Below, piece by piece: positions 54,674-62,179 of a DNA stretch of 64,000 nucleotides (its first letter is position 1; each line of letters starts with the position of its first letter). Source of the DNA: Clostridiaceae bacterium (lineage in GTDB: Bacteria; Bacillota; Clostridia; Oscillospirales; Butyricicoccaceae); assembly GCA_009911355.1 (NCBI GenBank), contig QXXE01000019.1, positions 1 to 64,000 on the forward strand. Reading direction: 5' to 3'. The notes under the pieces were generated by a model. The model made no database searches, had not been told where the DNA came from, and saw nothing but the letters and a program-made list of their open reading frames with translations. The position numbers and the translations under genes are program-made.

Positions 54674-54850
54674 TTACTTGCGTTTACTGCACCACGATCC
54701 ATCAATCTTTCTCATAGAATAGTCAGATAGTTCACCATTATAAGATGCAGTAGTTTTTACATCTTCGTTTGTGACCACAATCCTTACACTGGTTGCACCC
54801 GGAAACATTTTCTTTGTGTTTTCAAGAATCTCATGCAGAAAATCATCCAT
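54674..54850 (-). CDS. hypothetical phage protein, 58 aa
   Basis: ATG at 54850 after AAGGAGTGTTTACA. Beta-rich small protein (SVRIVVTNEDVKTTASYN). Unknown function. Confidence 0.5.
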   Translation of the reverse strand: MDDFLHEILENTKKMFPGATSVRIVVTNEDVKTTASYNGELSDYSMRKIDGSWCSKRK

Positions 54851-54862
54851 TGTAAACACTCC

Positions 54863-55402
54863 TTAATAATTATCAGGGATAGACCAGTTTTCACAAAGAC
54901 GAGCGTCCATCTTAGTCTGACTTACACTGATCTCACTCTCAACATATGTCGGTGCAATTTCACCAGAATCATTTGTAGTAAGAATCCAAGTAGCCGTAGT
55001 CACAACACTTTCTGTATACAGTCCATTCGGCTCTGCAAGAGGTACAATGTTCCAATAACTACCTCCACCACGGGCCTCTTGCGAAGATTCAGGGGCGGTA
55101 ATTGCTGCTCCATAAGGAATACCATACCCAATACAAGTCCCCTGATAAATCCATTTACCTGTGTACTCATTTTTAGTATACCAATAACAAATAAGATTAG
55201 GATTATCACGCATTTCATAGATTTCTTTCAACTGAGAATACTCAAAGAAATTTGTGATATTTGGAAATCCAATACTATCCTGAATCTGATCTTTTAACTC
55301 ATTGGTATATTGAGTTTCCTCACTATCATACATACAGCCAGCCAAGATACCCGTCATAAGAACCGCACAAAGGGCAATAGCCACAATTTTAAACTTCTTC
55401 AT
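54863..55402 (-). CDS. phage lipoprotein, 179 aa
   Basis: ATG at 55402 with AAAGGAG upstream gives a typical lipoprotein signal: MKKFKIV, hydrophobic core, lipobox GILAGC. The mature part is a small beta-rich domain. Expressed from a prophage it may alter the cell surface or block superinfection. No family recognised. Confidence 0.75.
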   Translation of the reverse strand: MKKFKIVAIALCAVLMTGILAGCMYDSEETQYTNELKDQIQDSIGFPNITNFFEYSQLKEIYEMRDNPNLICYWYTKNEYTGKWIYQGTCIGYGIPYGAAITAPESSQEARGGGSYWNIVPLAEPNGLYTESVVTTATWILTTNDSGEIAPTYVESEISVSQTKMDARLCENWSIPDNY

Positions 55403-55421
55403 TTTCAAATCTCCTTTATTA

Positions 55422-55745
55422 TTAATGATTGAGGCACTGGTTGTAAAAACTTCGTAAGGTTGCATTATCAATGGAATTAGTGTCCAAATTAGGATACCTC
55501 ATCACAACATACTCCATAATTGTGTTCTTATCCGCATCTGTTTCGGCATCATTATACTGCTTATAACTATCTGCCAAGAATGATGCAGCGGCCTCAGAAT
55601 ATGTTGTGGTCTGCTTAAATACTTCTCGATCTGCTTCTGTCTGCCACTTGTCAACAATCATATCCCACTTGATGGCGGTATATGTTCCACCGACAACAAT
55701 TACCACAGCCAGCAAAGCAAGGAGAGCGTTTTTGATAGTTTTCAT
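55422..55745 (-). CDS. single-pass membrane protein, 107 aa
   Basis: One N-terminal helix (residues 5-22) and a soluble acidic C-terminal part. Lies between the lipoprotein and a small soluble protein; may act with the lipoprotein at the membrane. Unknown function. Confidence 0.6.
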   Translation of the reverse strand: MKTIKNALLALLAVVIVVGGTYTAIKWDMIVDKWQTEADREVFKQTTTYSEAAASFLADSYKQYNDAETDADKNTIMEYVVMRYPNLDTNSIDNATLRSFYNQCLNH

Positions 55746-55749
55746 TTTA

Positions 55750-55929
55750 TCAATTCCTTCCTTTTAATGTTTCCATCAGCACTTCTTGAAACGACTGAAG
55801 AACTTTTTTACCTTTGTTTTTCTTATACAGCACTACTTTTGGCTTATTATCAAAGCTATCGCATATATCTAAAACCCTGATTTTATCGCCATCTTTATTA
55901 TGGTATGTGCTGCCAACTACTAAGTCCAT
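55750..55929 (-). CDS. hypothetical phage protein, 59 aa
   Basis: ATG at 55929 overlaps the upstream stop (TGATG). SH3-like small protein (VGSTYHNKDGDKIRVLDI). Unknown function. Confidence 0.5.
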   Translation of the reverse strand: MDLVVGSTYHNKDGDKIRVLDICDSFDNKPKVVLYKKNKGKKVLQSFQEVLMETLKGRN

Positions 55930-56615
55930 CACGGCCTCTTTTCGTCAGGCCAGATCACAACAGGAATATCAATCTTACCGAGCATCCGATACATCAAGAA
56001 AGATGTATACCCATCGAACAGATTCAACTTCTCGTCAACAAAAATCTCTGTCTCGAATTTGCGAGTCTTGCGCCACTCATCCAGTCGCCGCATCAACTTT
56101 TCATTACAGGGAATAGTATTCGCAAAGCTGCGGGGAATCTGGATTAACTCAATAGGAACCAGCCGCCGTTCAAGATTCATAAAGTCACATTCCTTTTGAG
56201 CCTTATCCCGATCCAGCCAAACCTTATCATCTGTCAACTTGCGTGGAGTAGACCCATTCTCACTAACGGCAAACATCATACTTGCCACATTAGTGTTCGC
56301 AATCATATTGATAGCGACAACTGTTCCCTCTCCAACTTCATACTTCGGACGCACAACCTTAACCATACCCTTGCCGCCACACTCGGGACAATTATACTGC
56401 TTTGTGTTTCCAACAACTGCATCACAATAATTCTCTGCAAACTGGTGAGCAAGGGACTGGACAAACTCATCAGGACTACTATAGCCATCCTCTACATTCA
56501 GAGGCTTGCCAAGGAAAATGTGACCAGTGCCGTTACACAGGCTGCACTTAACCTTACGGATTGGCTTCAAAAAATAGACCTTGCTTCCAATTTCTTTGCT
56601 CGTTTCGATGTACAT
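55929..56615 (-). CDS. DnaJ-type zinc-finger protein with ParB-like C-terminus
   Basis: 228 residues. CSLCNGTG near residue 24 and CPECGGKG near 76 are the CxxCxGxG pair of the DnaJ zinc finger, with about 45 residues between. The C-terminal region ELIQIPRSFANTIPC ... WRKTRKFETEIFVD ... DGYTSFLMYRML resembles ParB/sulfiredoxin-like domains. A fusion of the two is unusual. An 18-bp element and a promoter with a second element precede it. Confidence 0.65.
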   Translation of the reverse strand: MYIETSKEIGSKVYFLKPIRKVKCSLCNGTGHIFLGKPLNVEDGYSSPDEFVQSLAHQFAENYCDAVVGNTKQYNCPECGGKGMVKVVRPKYEVGEGTVVAINMIANTNVASMMFAVSENGSTPRKLTDDKVWLDRDKAQKECDFMNLERRLVPIELIQIPRSFANTIPCNEKLMRRLDEWRKTRKFETEIFVDEKLNLFDGYTSFLMYRMLGKIDIPVVIWPDEKRP

Positions 56616-56632
56616 AACTTTGCTCCTTTATT

Positions 56633-56650
56633 ATTGTATTTGTGGTTATT
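56633..56650 (-). promoter_or_regulatory. dispersed 18-bp element, site 12
   Basis: AATAACCACAAATACAAT, 17 nt before the ATG of the zinc-finger protein, in its transcribed leader after a GCCAG/CTGGC hairpin. Confidence 0.8.
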
Positions 56651-56696
56651 ACCACTTATTGATTGCCAGCTTCCTTACTGGCTCCTGACATTATCT

Positions 56697-56725
56697 ATTA
56701 TAGTTGTATTTCTTGTTATTGTCAA
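56697..56725 (-). promoter_or_regulatory. strong promoter with embedded 18-bp element, site 13
   Basis: TTGACA (56720-56725) and TATAAT (56697-56702), 17-bp spacer equal to the element (56703-56720, AATAACAAGAAATACAAC). Downstream come a short hairpin, site 12, a ribosome site and the start codon, the same order as before the ligase gene. Confidence 0.88.
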
Positions 56726-57063
56726 GGGGTTTTTGAAACTTTCTCAAAAAATTTTCCTCCAGCCTTTTTTATATCATCATAGGTAGTCATAGACCCCATT
56801 TCACTGACTAACCATACATTCTTCATATCAGCAATATATACACGAACAGGGATAAGTCGCCCATCTAAATCAATGTAAATATATTGCCCGTCCATTTCAA
56901 CTAAATTAGAATAGAACAGTTCTTTTCTGTGCGTACAACCCTCATGAGGAAACGGGCAGCTTGCACATTCGGTTGGATCGCAATATGTTATCTCGCTCCT
57001 TGTTGTGGCATAAATTATATATCCTATAACAAGAAATAAAATACAAAGCAACAGAAAATCCAT
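56722..57063 (-). CDS. membrane protein with Cys motif, 113 aa
   Basis: N-terminal membrane helix (residues 3-20) then CASCPFPHEGC and an OB-like segment YIYIDLDGRLIPVRVYI. Its stop overlaps the promoter of the next gene. Unknown function. Confidence 0.6.
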   Translation of the reverse strand: MDFLLLCILFLVIGYIIYATTRSEITYCDPTECASCPFPHEGCTHRKELFYSNLVEMDGQYIYIDLDGRLIPVRVYIADMKNVWLVSEMGSMTTYDDIKKAGGKFFEKVSKTP

Positions 57064-57072
57064 ACATCCTCC

Positions 57073-57462
57073 TTACCATGAATCCAAATCTGTAATATCT
57101 TTTTCTTCTCCACAGACTGGACACTTAATTTTTACAATCGTCCCAATACCTGTTCCTTCAAGATCATAGATATATCTATTGTTCTTACAAGATTGATAAT
57201 GCTTCTCTCTAAAAGTCTTTGCACGTTCATATTCAACTGGAGAAAGAACCGCAATAGACCGCTGATAGATAGACCGAATTTCATCATCCTTGGCCTTAAT
57301 AGCAACATCCTTATTGAATCCTTTTATTTGTGAACGTAGTGCCTTATTATCAAGAACAAGACTATCTACAGACTTTTTAATAGATTCTAATTTTTGTCGA
57401 ATATTCTCTTCTGGATCACCAAAATCAATATATCTACCATCCTCTGTTACAAGTGTTCCCAT
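57073..57462 (-). CDS. coiled-coil/zinc-ribbon phage protein, 129 aa
   Basis: A long helix (EENIRQKLESIKKSVDSLVLDNKALRSQIKG, cut here) followed by a beta hairpin and CPVCGEE. Possibly a replication-associated adaptor; unrecognised. Confidence 0.55.
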   Translation of the reverse strand: MGTLVTEDGRYIDFGDPEENIRQKLESIKKSVDSLVLDNKALRSQIKGFNKDVAIKAKDDEIRSIYQRSIAVLSPVEYERAKTFREKHYQSCKNNRYIYDLEGTGIGTIVKIKCPVCGEEKDITDLDSW

Positions 57463-57473
57463 AAACCCTCCTA

Positions 57474-57665
57474 TCAGATGAATAAAGAAATAATCCCAAA
57501 TAGCGGTAGGCCAACAAACACAAAGAAAATCGCTGTCAATACAAAAGCACCAATAATTCTATGCCATAAAACATCAGAACGTTTCCCGTTTATTTTAACC
57601 GTAAACATTGGACTGAATAGCAGAAACACATAAAACACAAAAGTAAGTAAAAGAACCCACTTCAT
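57474..57665 (-). CDS. small membrane protein, 63 aa
   Basis: Two hydrophobic segments separated by a short charged loop. Unknown function. Confidence 0.55.
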   Translation of the reverse strand: MKWVLLLTFVFYVFLLFSPMFTVKINGKRSDVLWHRIIGAFVLTAIFFVFVGLPLFGIISLFI

Positions 57666-57677
57666 TTATATCACCGC

Positions 57678-58106
57678 CTAATCTAAAACTCTAAAATTAT
57701 TCGGATCATTCAAATATCCAAAATATGCTTTTCCTAAAAGTGTTAATTCTGTGCTTGAGTAATTATCAGTTTGATAAGTTTTGCCGTTAGAAACATATGG
57801 CATTAGTTTATCATCCATCCAAATATACACAGGCTTATTCAACGAAATTGCTTGATTGATTCTGTTTGTGGTAGACTTACCAATATGTTCTGGAGTAACG
57901 ACAACACATAAATCACATACAAGTAATTTTTCATAACACATATCATCCAGCAAATCAGGATATTGCTTATAAACATCAAAATCATAAATTGCTGGAGCAA
58001 AACAAATATATCCAGCTTTTGTCAATTCACGTTCAACATGGCGAAATTGAGATTCATGCTCTCTTGTAATACCAAGCAAATGTGCTACTTTATATTTGCC
58101 AAACAT
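57678..58106 (-). CDS. nucleoside 2-deoxyribosyltransferase-like/DUF4406-type protein
   Basis: 142 residues with KVAHLLGITREHES start, YICFAPAIYDF and DLCVVVTPEHIGKSTTNRINQAISL, an NDT-like nucleotide-binding fold. Second such protein in the phage. Substrate unknown. Confidence 0.65.
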   Translation of the reverse strand: MFGKYKVAHLLGITREHESQFRHVERELTKAGYICFAPAIYDFDVYKQYPDLLDDMCYEKLLVCDLCVVVTPEHIGKSTTNRINQAISLNKPVYIWMDDKLMPYVSNGKTYQTDNYSSTELTLLGKAYFGYLNDPNNFRVLD

Positions 58107-58108
58107 AT

Positions 58109-58954
58109 TTACTCCCCTACAAACACCAGATCATTGACATAGTTCGGCTCCTGAGTAAAGATAGGAATATTCATGTCAAGCTGCCACTTCGGGCGGCGCA
58201 CAAATTCCTGAACATCATCACACATCTTACCAGTAGGAACATCAACCATCTTCTTGATGCAGCACGTACCACGCTTACAAGATGTAGAATAGTCATTCCA
58301 GTTAATACCTTTCTCAACAAAAAGCATATCCTGAATCATATTACACGTCTTGTTCATAAGCTGGCTGTGCGAGAAACACGACTGTCCTGCTGACTGGATG
58401 CTATTGCGAGTAGCGTCCTGTTGCCGCCATACAAAATAGTTTGCAACATCTTCCTTGGGGACGTTAAACACTCGGCTATCAAACAGCGCACGATCATACT
58501 TTGAAACATACAAACACAACTGATTTTTCTCACTATCGTCTGCATAATCCCAATCTTCAACTTTAGAAGCCGCCCACTCATTCACAGTATCTTTCCATGC
58601 CTTATTAAAGGCCAGAGTTGCCATACTTGCAGAAATACTACACATCTTCTGTACAGTATCATCAAACCACGAATCAGTTGTAAGAGTTTGGTAATCTACC
58701 AACAGCAACGAAATTTCGTCAGACTGTGTGTAACCAAGCACACAACCTTGAATATTCTCACAAAGGTATTTCATTGTCTTATTCATTGCATCCATCAGGA
58801 GGCCATCAAAAGGCTTATCAAGCCCCTTTGTAAAAGTGTGAAAGGCTTTCCCATCAATACGAATAATAACAGGCATACGGCGTACCAGCTTTGTTCGTGT
58901 TACATTCTCATAACCCTTCATACGATCCCCAAGACTATCACGTTTATTTCCCAT
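58109..58954 (-). CDS. Thg1-like 3'-5' polymerase (tRNA-His guanylyltransferase family)
   Basis: A 281-residue enzyme that adds nucleotides 5' in reverse polarity, in cells to tRNA-His or to repair tRNA 5' ends. RIDGKAFHTFTK at residues 32-43 and YTQSDEISLL near 75-84 give the catalytic Asp pair; the C-terminal domain is complete. ATG at 58954 with GGAGG is chosen over an upstream frame. In this phage it sits with tRNA genes, a CCA enzyme and a PNK remnant, fitting tRNA repair or protection. Confidence 0.9.
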   Translation of the reverse strand: MGNKRDSLGDRMKGYENVTRTKLVRRMPVIIRIDGKAFHTFTKGLDKPFDGLLMDAMNKTMKYLCENIQGCVLGYTQSDEISLLLVDYQTLTTDSWFDDTVQKMCSISASMATLAFNKAWKDTVNEWAASKVEDWDYADDSEKNQLCLYVSKYDRALFDSRVFNVPKEDVANYFVWRQQDATRNSIQSAGQSCFSHSQLMNKTCNMIQDMLFVEKGINWNDYSTSCKRGTCCIKKMVDVPTGKMCDDVQEFVRRPKWQLDMNIPIFTQEPNYVNDLVFVGE

Positions 58955-59123
58955 TTTTATTTTCCTCCATTTCTTCTTTATCATGTTGGCAAAGTCCATC
59001 ATGTTCATGTACGTGGTATCTAAACCCTCTGCTGCCAAACCTCATATGAGAGAGTCGTTCACCAGTGAGTTTGCAGATATGTTTCTTTTCATTCAAATAC
59101 TTGCAGTTGCTATCACAATACAT
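58944..59123 (-). CDS. small Cys/His protein, 59 aa
   Basis: MYCDSNCKYLNEKKHICKL start, basic middle, GLCQHDKEE end; a likely zinc site. GGGAGAATAATTT precedes the ATG at 59123. The end overlaps the Thg1 start by 11 nt. Unknown role. Confidence 0.6.
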   Translation of the reverse strand: MYCDSNCKYLNEKKHICKLTGERLSHMRFGSRGFRYHVHEHDGLCQHDKEEMEENKNGK

Positions 59124-59126
59124 AAA

Positions 59127-59369
59127 TTATTCTCCCGCACGATTGTTCCAATGATCAGTGACATACTCATAACCATTCTCCAAAAACTTTACTTCTGTTC
59201 CCTCCATATAGAACCTTGATTTCCTGTTAAAGAAAATCCCACATTCAGAACAGCCACACTTATACGATGTTGTAAATACCCCATCTCCCTCATGACCAGC
59301 ACCATATTCAGTAAGAGAAGCATTGCCTCCTCAAAATGGACATTTCTTTAATTCAACAGACTTAGACAT
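59127..59369 (-). pseudogene. Lar-type zinc-ribbon gene with in-frame TGA at the second Cys position
   Basis: Reads MSKSVELKKCPF-(TGA)-GGNASLTEYGAGH and later CGCSECGIFF. Lar-family restriction-alleviation proteins have CPFCGG here, so TGA (59331-59333) replaces the second zinc ligand codon. As many phage genes end in TGA, it is most likely a stop; a short hairpin follows it. If read as selenocysteine it would form CxxU, which is possible only if the host has the machinery. Confidence 0.65.
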
Positions 59370-59673
59370 TTTCATTTAACTCCTTTCTTTTCATACAATA
59401 AACATCAGTATTCAAATCGGGTGCATAATATCCACTCACAATTTCAAATCCACATTTCTTATAAAGAAAATATGCCGGATAGTTATTCTGAGCAACGATC
59501 AAAGTATCAACATGATATAAAGCAATTAGCAATTCCATAAACTGCTTTCCATAACCTTGTCTTTGATATTCTGGCTTAATCTGAAAATTAGCAAGATAAG
59601 TACCATCATCTAACCAGAATACATTTGCACTACCAATCTGGTCACTTCCATTGAAAAATTGTAGAGATTTCAT
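59362..59673 (-). CDS. GNAT family N-acetyltransferase
   Basis: 103 residues with acetyl-CoA motif A (FQIKPEYQRQGYGKQFME near residues 31-48) and a YKKCGFE motif B. A small GNAT; the substrate is not known. Confidence 0.8.
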   Translation of the reverse strand: MKSLQFFNGSDQIGSANVFWLDDGTYLANFQIKPEYQRQGYGKQFMELLIALYHVDTLIVAQNNYPAYFLYKKCGFEIVSGYYAPDLNTDVYCMKRKELNENV

Positions 59674-59742
59674 TTTATACCATTCTTCAACTCCTTCACG
59701 CTGCCAACTCTATCACGAAATTTTTAATCTGCACAAAGTCAA

Positions 59743-60165
59743 TTAACTTGCCCCCCCGATTTCTGCGGCCTCTGAATCAAATGCAAGAATCCCACAGTCA
59801 ATTAGTTCATTGATCTTTGATAAAAACTTTTCTTGTATCTCTAAATCCTGTTCATTGTCAATGTCTTTTTGTTGATAAAATTTATTGAATGTATAGCCAC
59901 ACATACCACCACAAGAACTCAAATGAACACGGAACTTTCCTGCATAGGCTTTTGCGTTCAGATCATAAATACCAATCCAATATTCATTATCTGTTCCAAA
60001 CATTCGATCCATGTCGTTTCCACTTGTACCACAAATGCACCATGCACCAATTACGTCATTCCTCCAGAATATAGGTTCACACACCTTACTCCTATCTGCA
60101 ATCTTTAAGCGGCGAATCTTTGACATTGTAAGATTGTACTTGTTTTTAACCTTTGGTATTCGCAT
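59743..60165 (-). CDS. hypothetical phage protein with a G7 tract at its end, 140 aa
   Basis: Unrecognised; ICGTSGNDMDRMFG and CGGMCGYTF patches. The last codons are in a G7 tract (59751-59757). With one more G the frame would run about 16 codons longer, to a TGA that abuts the next gene's ribosome site, so the tract length sets the C-terminus. Confidence 0.6.
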   Translation of the reverse strand: MRIPKVKNKYNLTMSKIRRLKIADRSKVCEPIFWRNDVIGAWCICGTSGNDMDRMFGTDNEYWIGIYDLNAKAYAGKFRVHLSSCGGMCGYTFNKFYQQKDIDNEQDLEIQEKFLSKINELIDCGILAFDSEAAEIGGAS

Positions 60166-60176
60166 TTCATAACCCT

Positions 60177-60392
60177 CTATTTTATCCTATGAAAAAGATT
60201 GTATATCTTGTTATTTAACTTTTTTATGAACTTTTCCTTTTTACACTGTAGTCCCCAATACCAACGTTTAATACGAAACCTAATCGTTGGATGATAGTCA
60301 GGATGAAGTGTGATCTGTGGAGGAATTTTTGAATCGTCTCGGATATATGGAACCCCATCTATCCATATTGTATTATCGTTATCAATTATCAT
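60177..60392 (-). CDS. hypothetical phage protein, 71 aa
   Basis: ATG at 60392 with AAAGGAC upstream. Basic, beta-rich start (IIDNDNTIWIDGVPYI). Unknown. Confidence 0.5.
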   Translation of the reverse strand: MIIDNDNTIWIDGVPYIRDDSKIPPQITLHPDYHPTIRFRIKRWYWGLQCKKEKFIKKLNNKIYNLFHRIK

Positions 60393-60576
60393 TATTTTTT
60401 GTCCTTTCTCGCTCAAGAATAATATCTGTTCTAAATTGTCCACAAACAGGGCAATAAGAAAACATTCGCTCTTCCGGGAAATGATAACTTCCACCAGCTA
60501 AAATTATTCGTGCGCCATATTTATCTGTTTCAGTTGAGGCCGATCCAAAATCAAACCTCTTACAAAAATCACACAT
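60382..60576 (-). CDS. zinc-ribbon protein, 64 aa
   Basis: CDFC near the N-terminus and CPVCG near residue 42 bind zinc. ATG at 60576 with GGAGG. Unknown function. Confidence 0.6.
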   Translation of the reverse strand: MCDFCKRFDFGSASTETDKYGARIILAGGSYHFPEERMFSYCPVCGQFRTDIILERERTKNNDN

Positions 60577-60946
60577 TGTTTGTTCCTCCATATAAAACCA
60601 AATTGCTTTTTGAAATCTGCTCTTGCGTAAAACCATTAACATATCCATGATCGTCACGCACTTTAACATTGGCGAACATTGCGCAGATTTTCTCATTGAT
60701 GTTTTCATGTAACCGACCATCATTCTTCAAGCACCAGAGGACAAAACTTGGTTTCTTTACCCCATCTATATAATCCATGAGCGCAGTATAAAGAATGTCC
60801 TGAATCATTGCATCCGTATAATTCTCCCAATTATAAATACATTCATCACCCATATATCGCTTAATTGAGTAGATAGAATCTCCTTTGTTTGAATACTTGC
60901 TGTTGCCTTTACAGCACATGATAATATTACACGTTCGCTGCGTCAT
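60569..60946 (-). CDS. hypothetical phage protein, 125 aa
   Basis: ATG at 60946, GGAAAGGAG upstream. Helical with a CCKGNSKYSNKGDSIYS N-terminal patch. No family recognised. Confidence 0.5.
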   Translation of the reverse strand: MTQRTCNIIMCCKGNSKYSNKGDSIYSIKRYMGDECIYNWENYTDAMIQDILYTALMDYIDGVKKPSFVLWCLKNDGRLHENINEKICAMFANVKVRDDHGYVNGFTQEQISKSNLVLYGGTNNV

Positions 60947-61118
60947 GCGTATTCTCCTTTCCGGCTTTATAATTGCCGCAACGATTACTAAAATCACTAA
61001 AACTATGTGGAATATCTGGCCTAAGAATATTTGATTTATGCCTTCTGCATTTTGTGTTTATACAATCAGAACCACAAAAGCAAATGTCATCTGTCGTAAA
61101 ACGTCCTGTCTGTTTCAT
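60927..61118 (-). CDS. small Cys-containing protein, 63 aa
   Basis: DDICFCGSDCINTKCRRH suggests a metal site. Overlaps both neighbours. Unknown. Confidence 0.5.
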   Translation of the reverse strand: MKQTGRFTTDDICFCGSDCINTKCRRHKSNILRPDIPHSFSDFSNRCGNYKAGKENTHDAANV

Positions 61119-61639
61119 TCACATTCCTCCATCAGTTTGTTTACTCGATCAATTTCCTCTTGCGTATGTGGTGTTCCACCAGCGTTCATTTGAATATACC
61201 ACTGTAAAACTTCTTTCTTCGTCTTGAGATCATTAACGTTGATAATCATGCTATGACGAATCAAATCTGTTTCCCCTTCAAATTCAGAATAAAGCAACCC
61301 GAATACACGAATTTCATTATTCATAAACCTTTGAATTGCTGTAATCCGCTGTAGGCCATCAACGCATACAAAATCACTATACCCTGTCTTTGGTCTACAA
61401 CTATGCCAGTATGGATCATTGAAATAAAGAGTACGTCCAGTCTTACCACCACGAAGAATAAATTCCAGAAATTTTACTTGCTGATCCTCTGTCCAAACAT
61501 GACCACGTTGGAAATCAGGGTTAAGTTGCAATCCTTCTTCGTTTATCAGCCTATCAAGCCATTCCATCATGTATTCCCAAGACACATTGACTTGATATGA
61601 ACCATCACTTATAAATTGCGGAATTTCTCTAAATTTCAT
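61115..61639 (-). CDS. DUF262 (ParB-like, GmrSD N-terminal) protein
   Basis: 174 residues with the DUF262 core LNPDFQRGHVW, FVCVDGLQRITAI (the DGxxR nucleotide motif) and NEIRVFGLLYSEF. GmrSD-type enzymes use this domain for NTP hydrolysis in restriction, but the nuclease domain is absent here, so a host-modulating or defence-related role is open. Confidence 0.8.
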   Translation of the reverse strand: MKFREIPQFISDGSYQVNVSWEYMMEWLDRLINEEGLQLNPDFQRGHVWTEDQQVKFLEFILRGGKTGRTLYFNDPYWHSCRPKTGYSDFVCVDGLQRITAIQRFMNNEIRVFGLLYSEFEGETDLIRHSMIINVNDLKTKKEVLQWYIQMNAGGTPHTQEEIDRVNKLMEECE

Positions 61640-61645
61640 TTGCTA

Positions 61646-62116
61646 TCATCCCTTTCCAAAATAGCAATGTAATGCGATTTTAAGTAATTCTTGTTCTTGT
61701 TGGTTAAGAATTAAACGGCATAGCTTTTCCGCTTCACTATCTGCACCTTCTTCACTATTGTCTTGACGTTGCTTGATTGCCATATAATGACCAAGTTCAT
61801 GAGCAAGTACATATGGATCATTTTCATATTTTTCTAAGATTTCAATTCTTGCATCATCAACAAAAAGCCTTCCAGCCATTGAAAGATAAAGAATCCTACC
61901 AGCAGCCGTTCCTAATTCTTTATGATATGACAAGTCAATATCAAGCAAAGAACACATCATCTTTAGTGAGTCTGTTAAACGACATTCAGCATTTTTTCTT
62001 ATTTCTTCTTTTTTAGCCCATTCTTTTTCAAACTTTTTATCCTCTATCGCAAAAATCAAAAGCAAAAGCAAAAACAAAGAAACAATAGTCGCACACAAAA
62101 TAAGTAAAGAAATCAT
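61646..62116 (-). CDS. membrane-anchored zincin metallopeptidase-like protein
   Basis: 156 residues. N-terminal membrane helix (residues 2-24), then a helical region and AHELGHYM near residue 105 with a following Glu-containing EEGADSEAEKL, the HExxH...E pattern of ImmA/IrrE-like and other zincins. Target unknown. An 18-bp element lies 16 nt upstream. Confidence 0.75.
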   Translation of the reverse strand: MISLLILCATIVSLFLLLLLIFAIEDKKFEKEWAKKEEIRKNAECRLTDSLKMMCSLLDIDLSYHKELGTAAGRILYLSMAGRLFVDDARIEILEKYENDPYVLAHELGHYMAIKQRQDNSEEGADSEAEKLCRLILNQQEQELLKIALHCYFGKG

Positions 62117-62132
62117 AATATTGTCACCACAA

Positions 62133-62150
62133 ATTGTATTTATTGTTATT
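62133..62150 (-). promoter_or_regulatory. dispersed 18-bp element, site 14
   Basis: AATAACAATAAATACAAT, 16 nt before the ATG of the zincin gene with GTGGTG between. Confidence 0.8.
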
Positions 62151-62179
62151 TATCAACTTTATGTTTTTCCACTATATCA

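Noticed and set aside
59331-59333. A phage-wide recoding of TGA
   Set aside because: Many genes (dUTPase, FolD, NrdD, ThyX neighbours and others) end naturally at TGA with coupled starts, so TGA is used as a stop.
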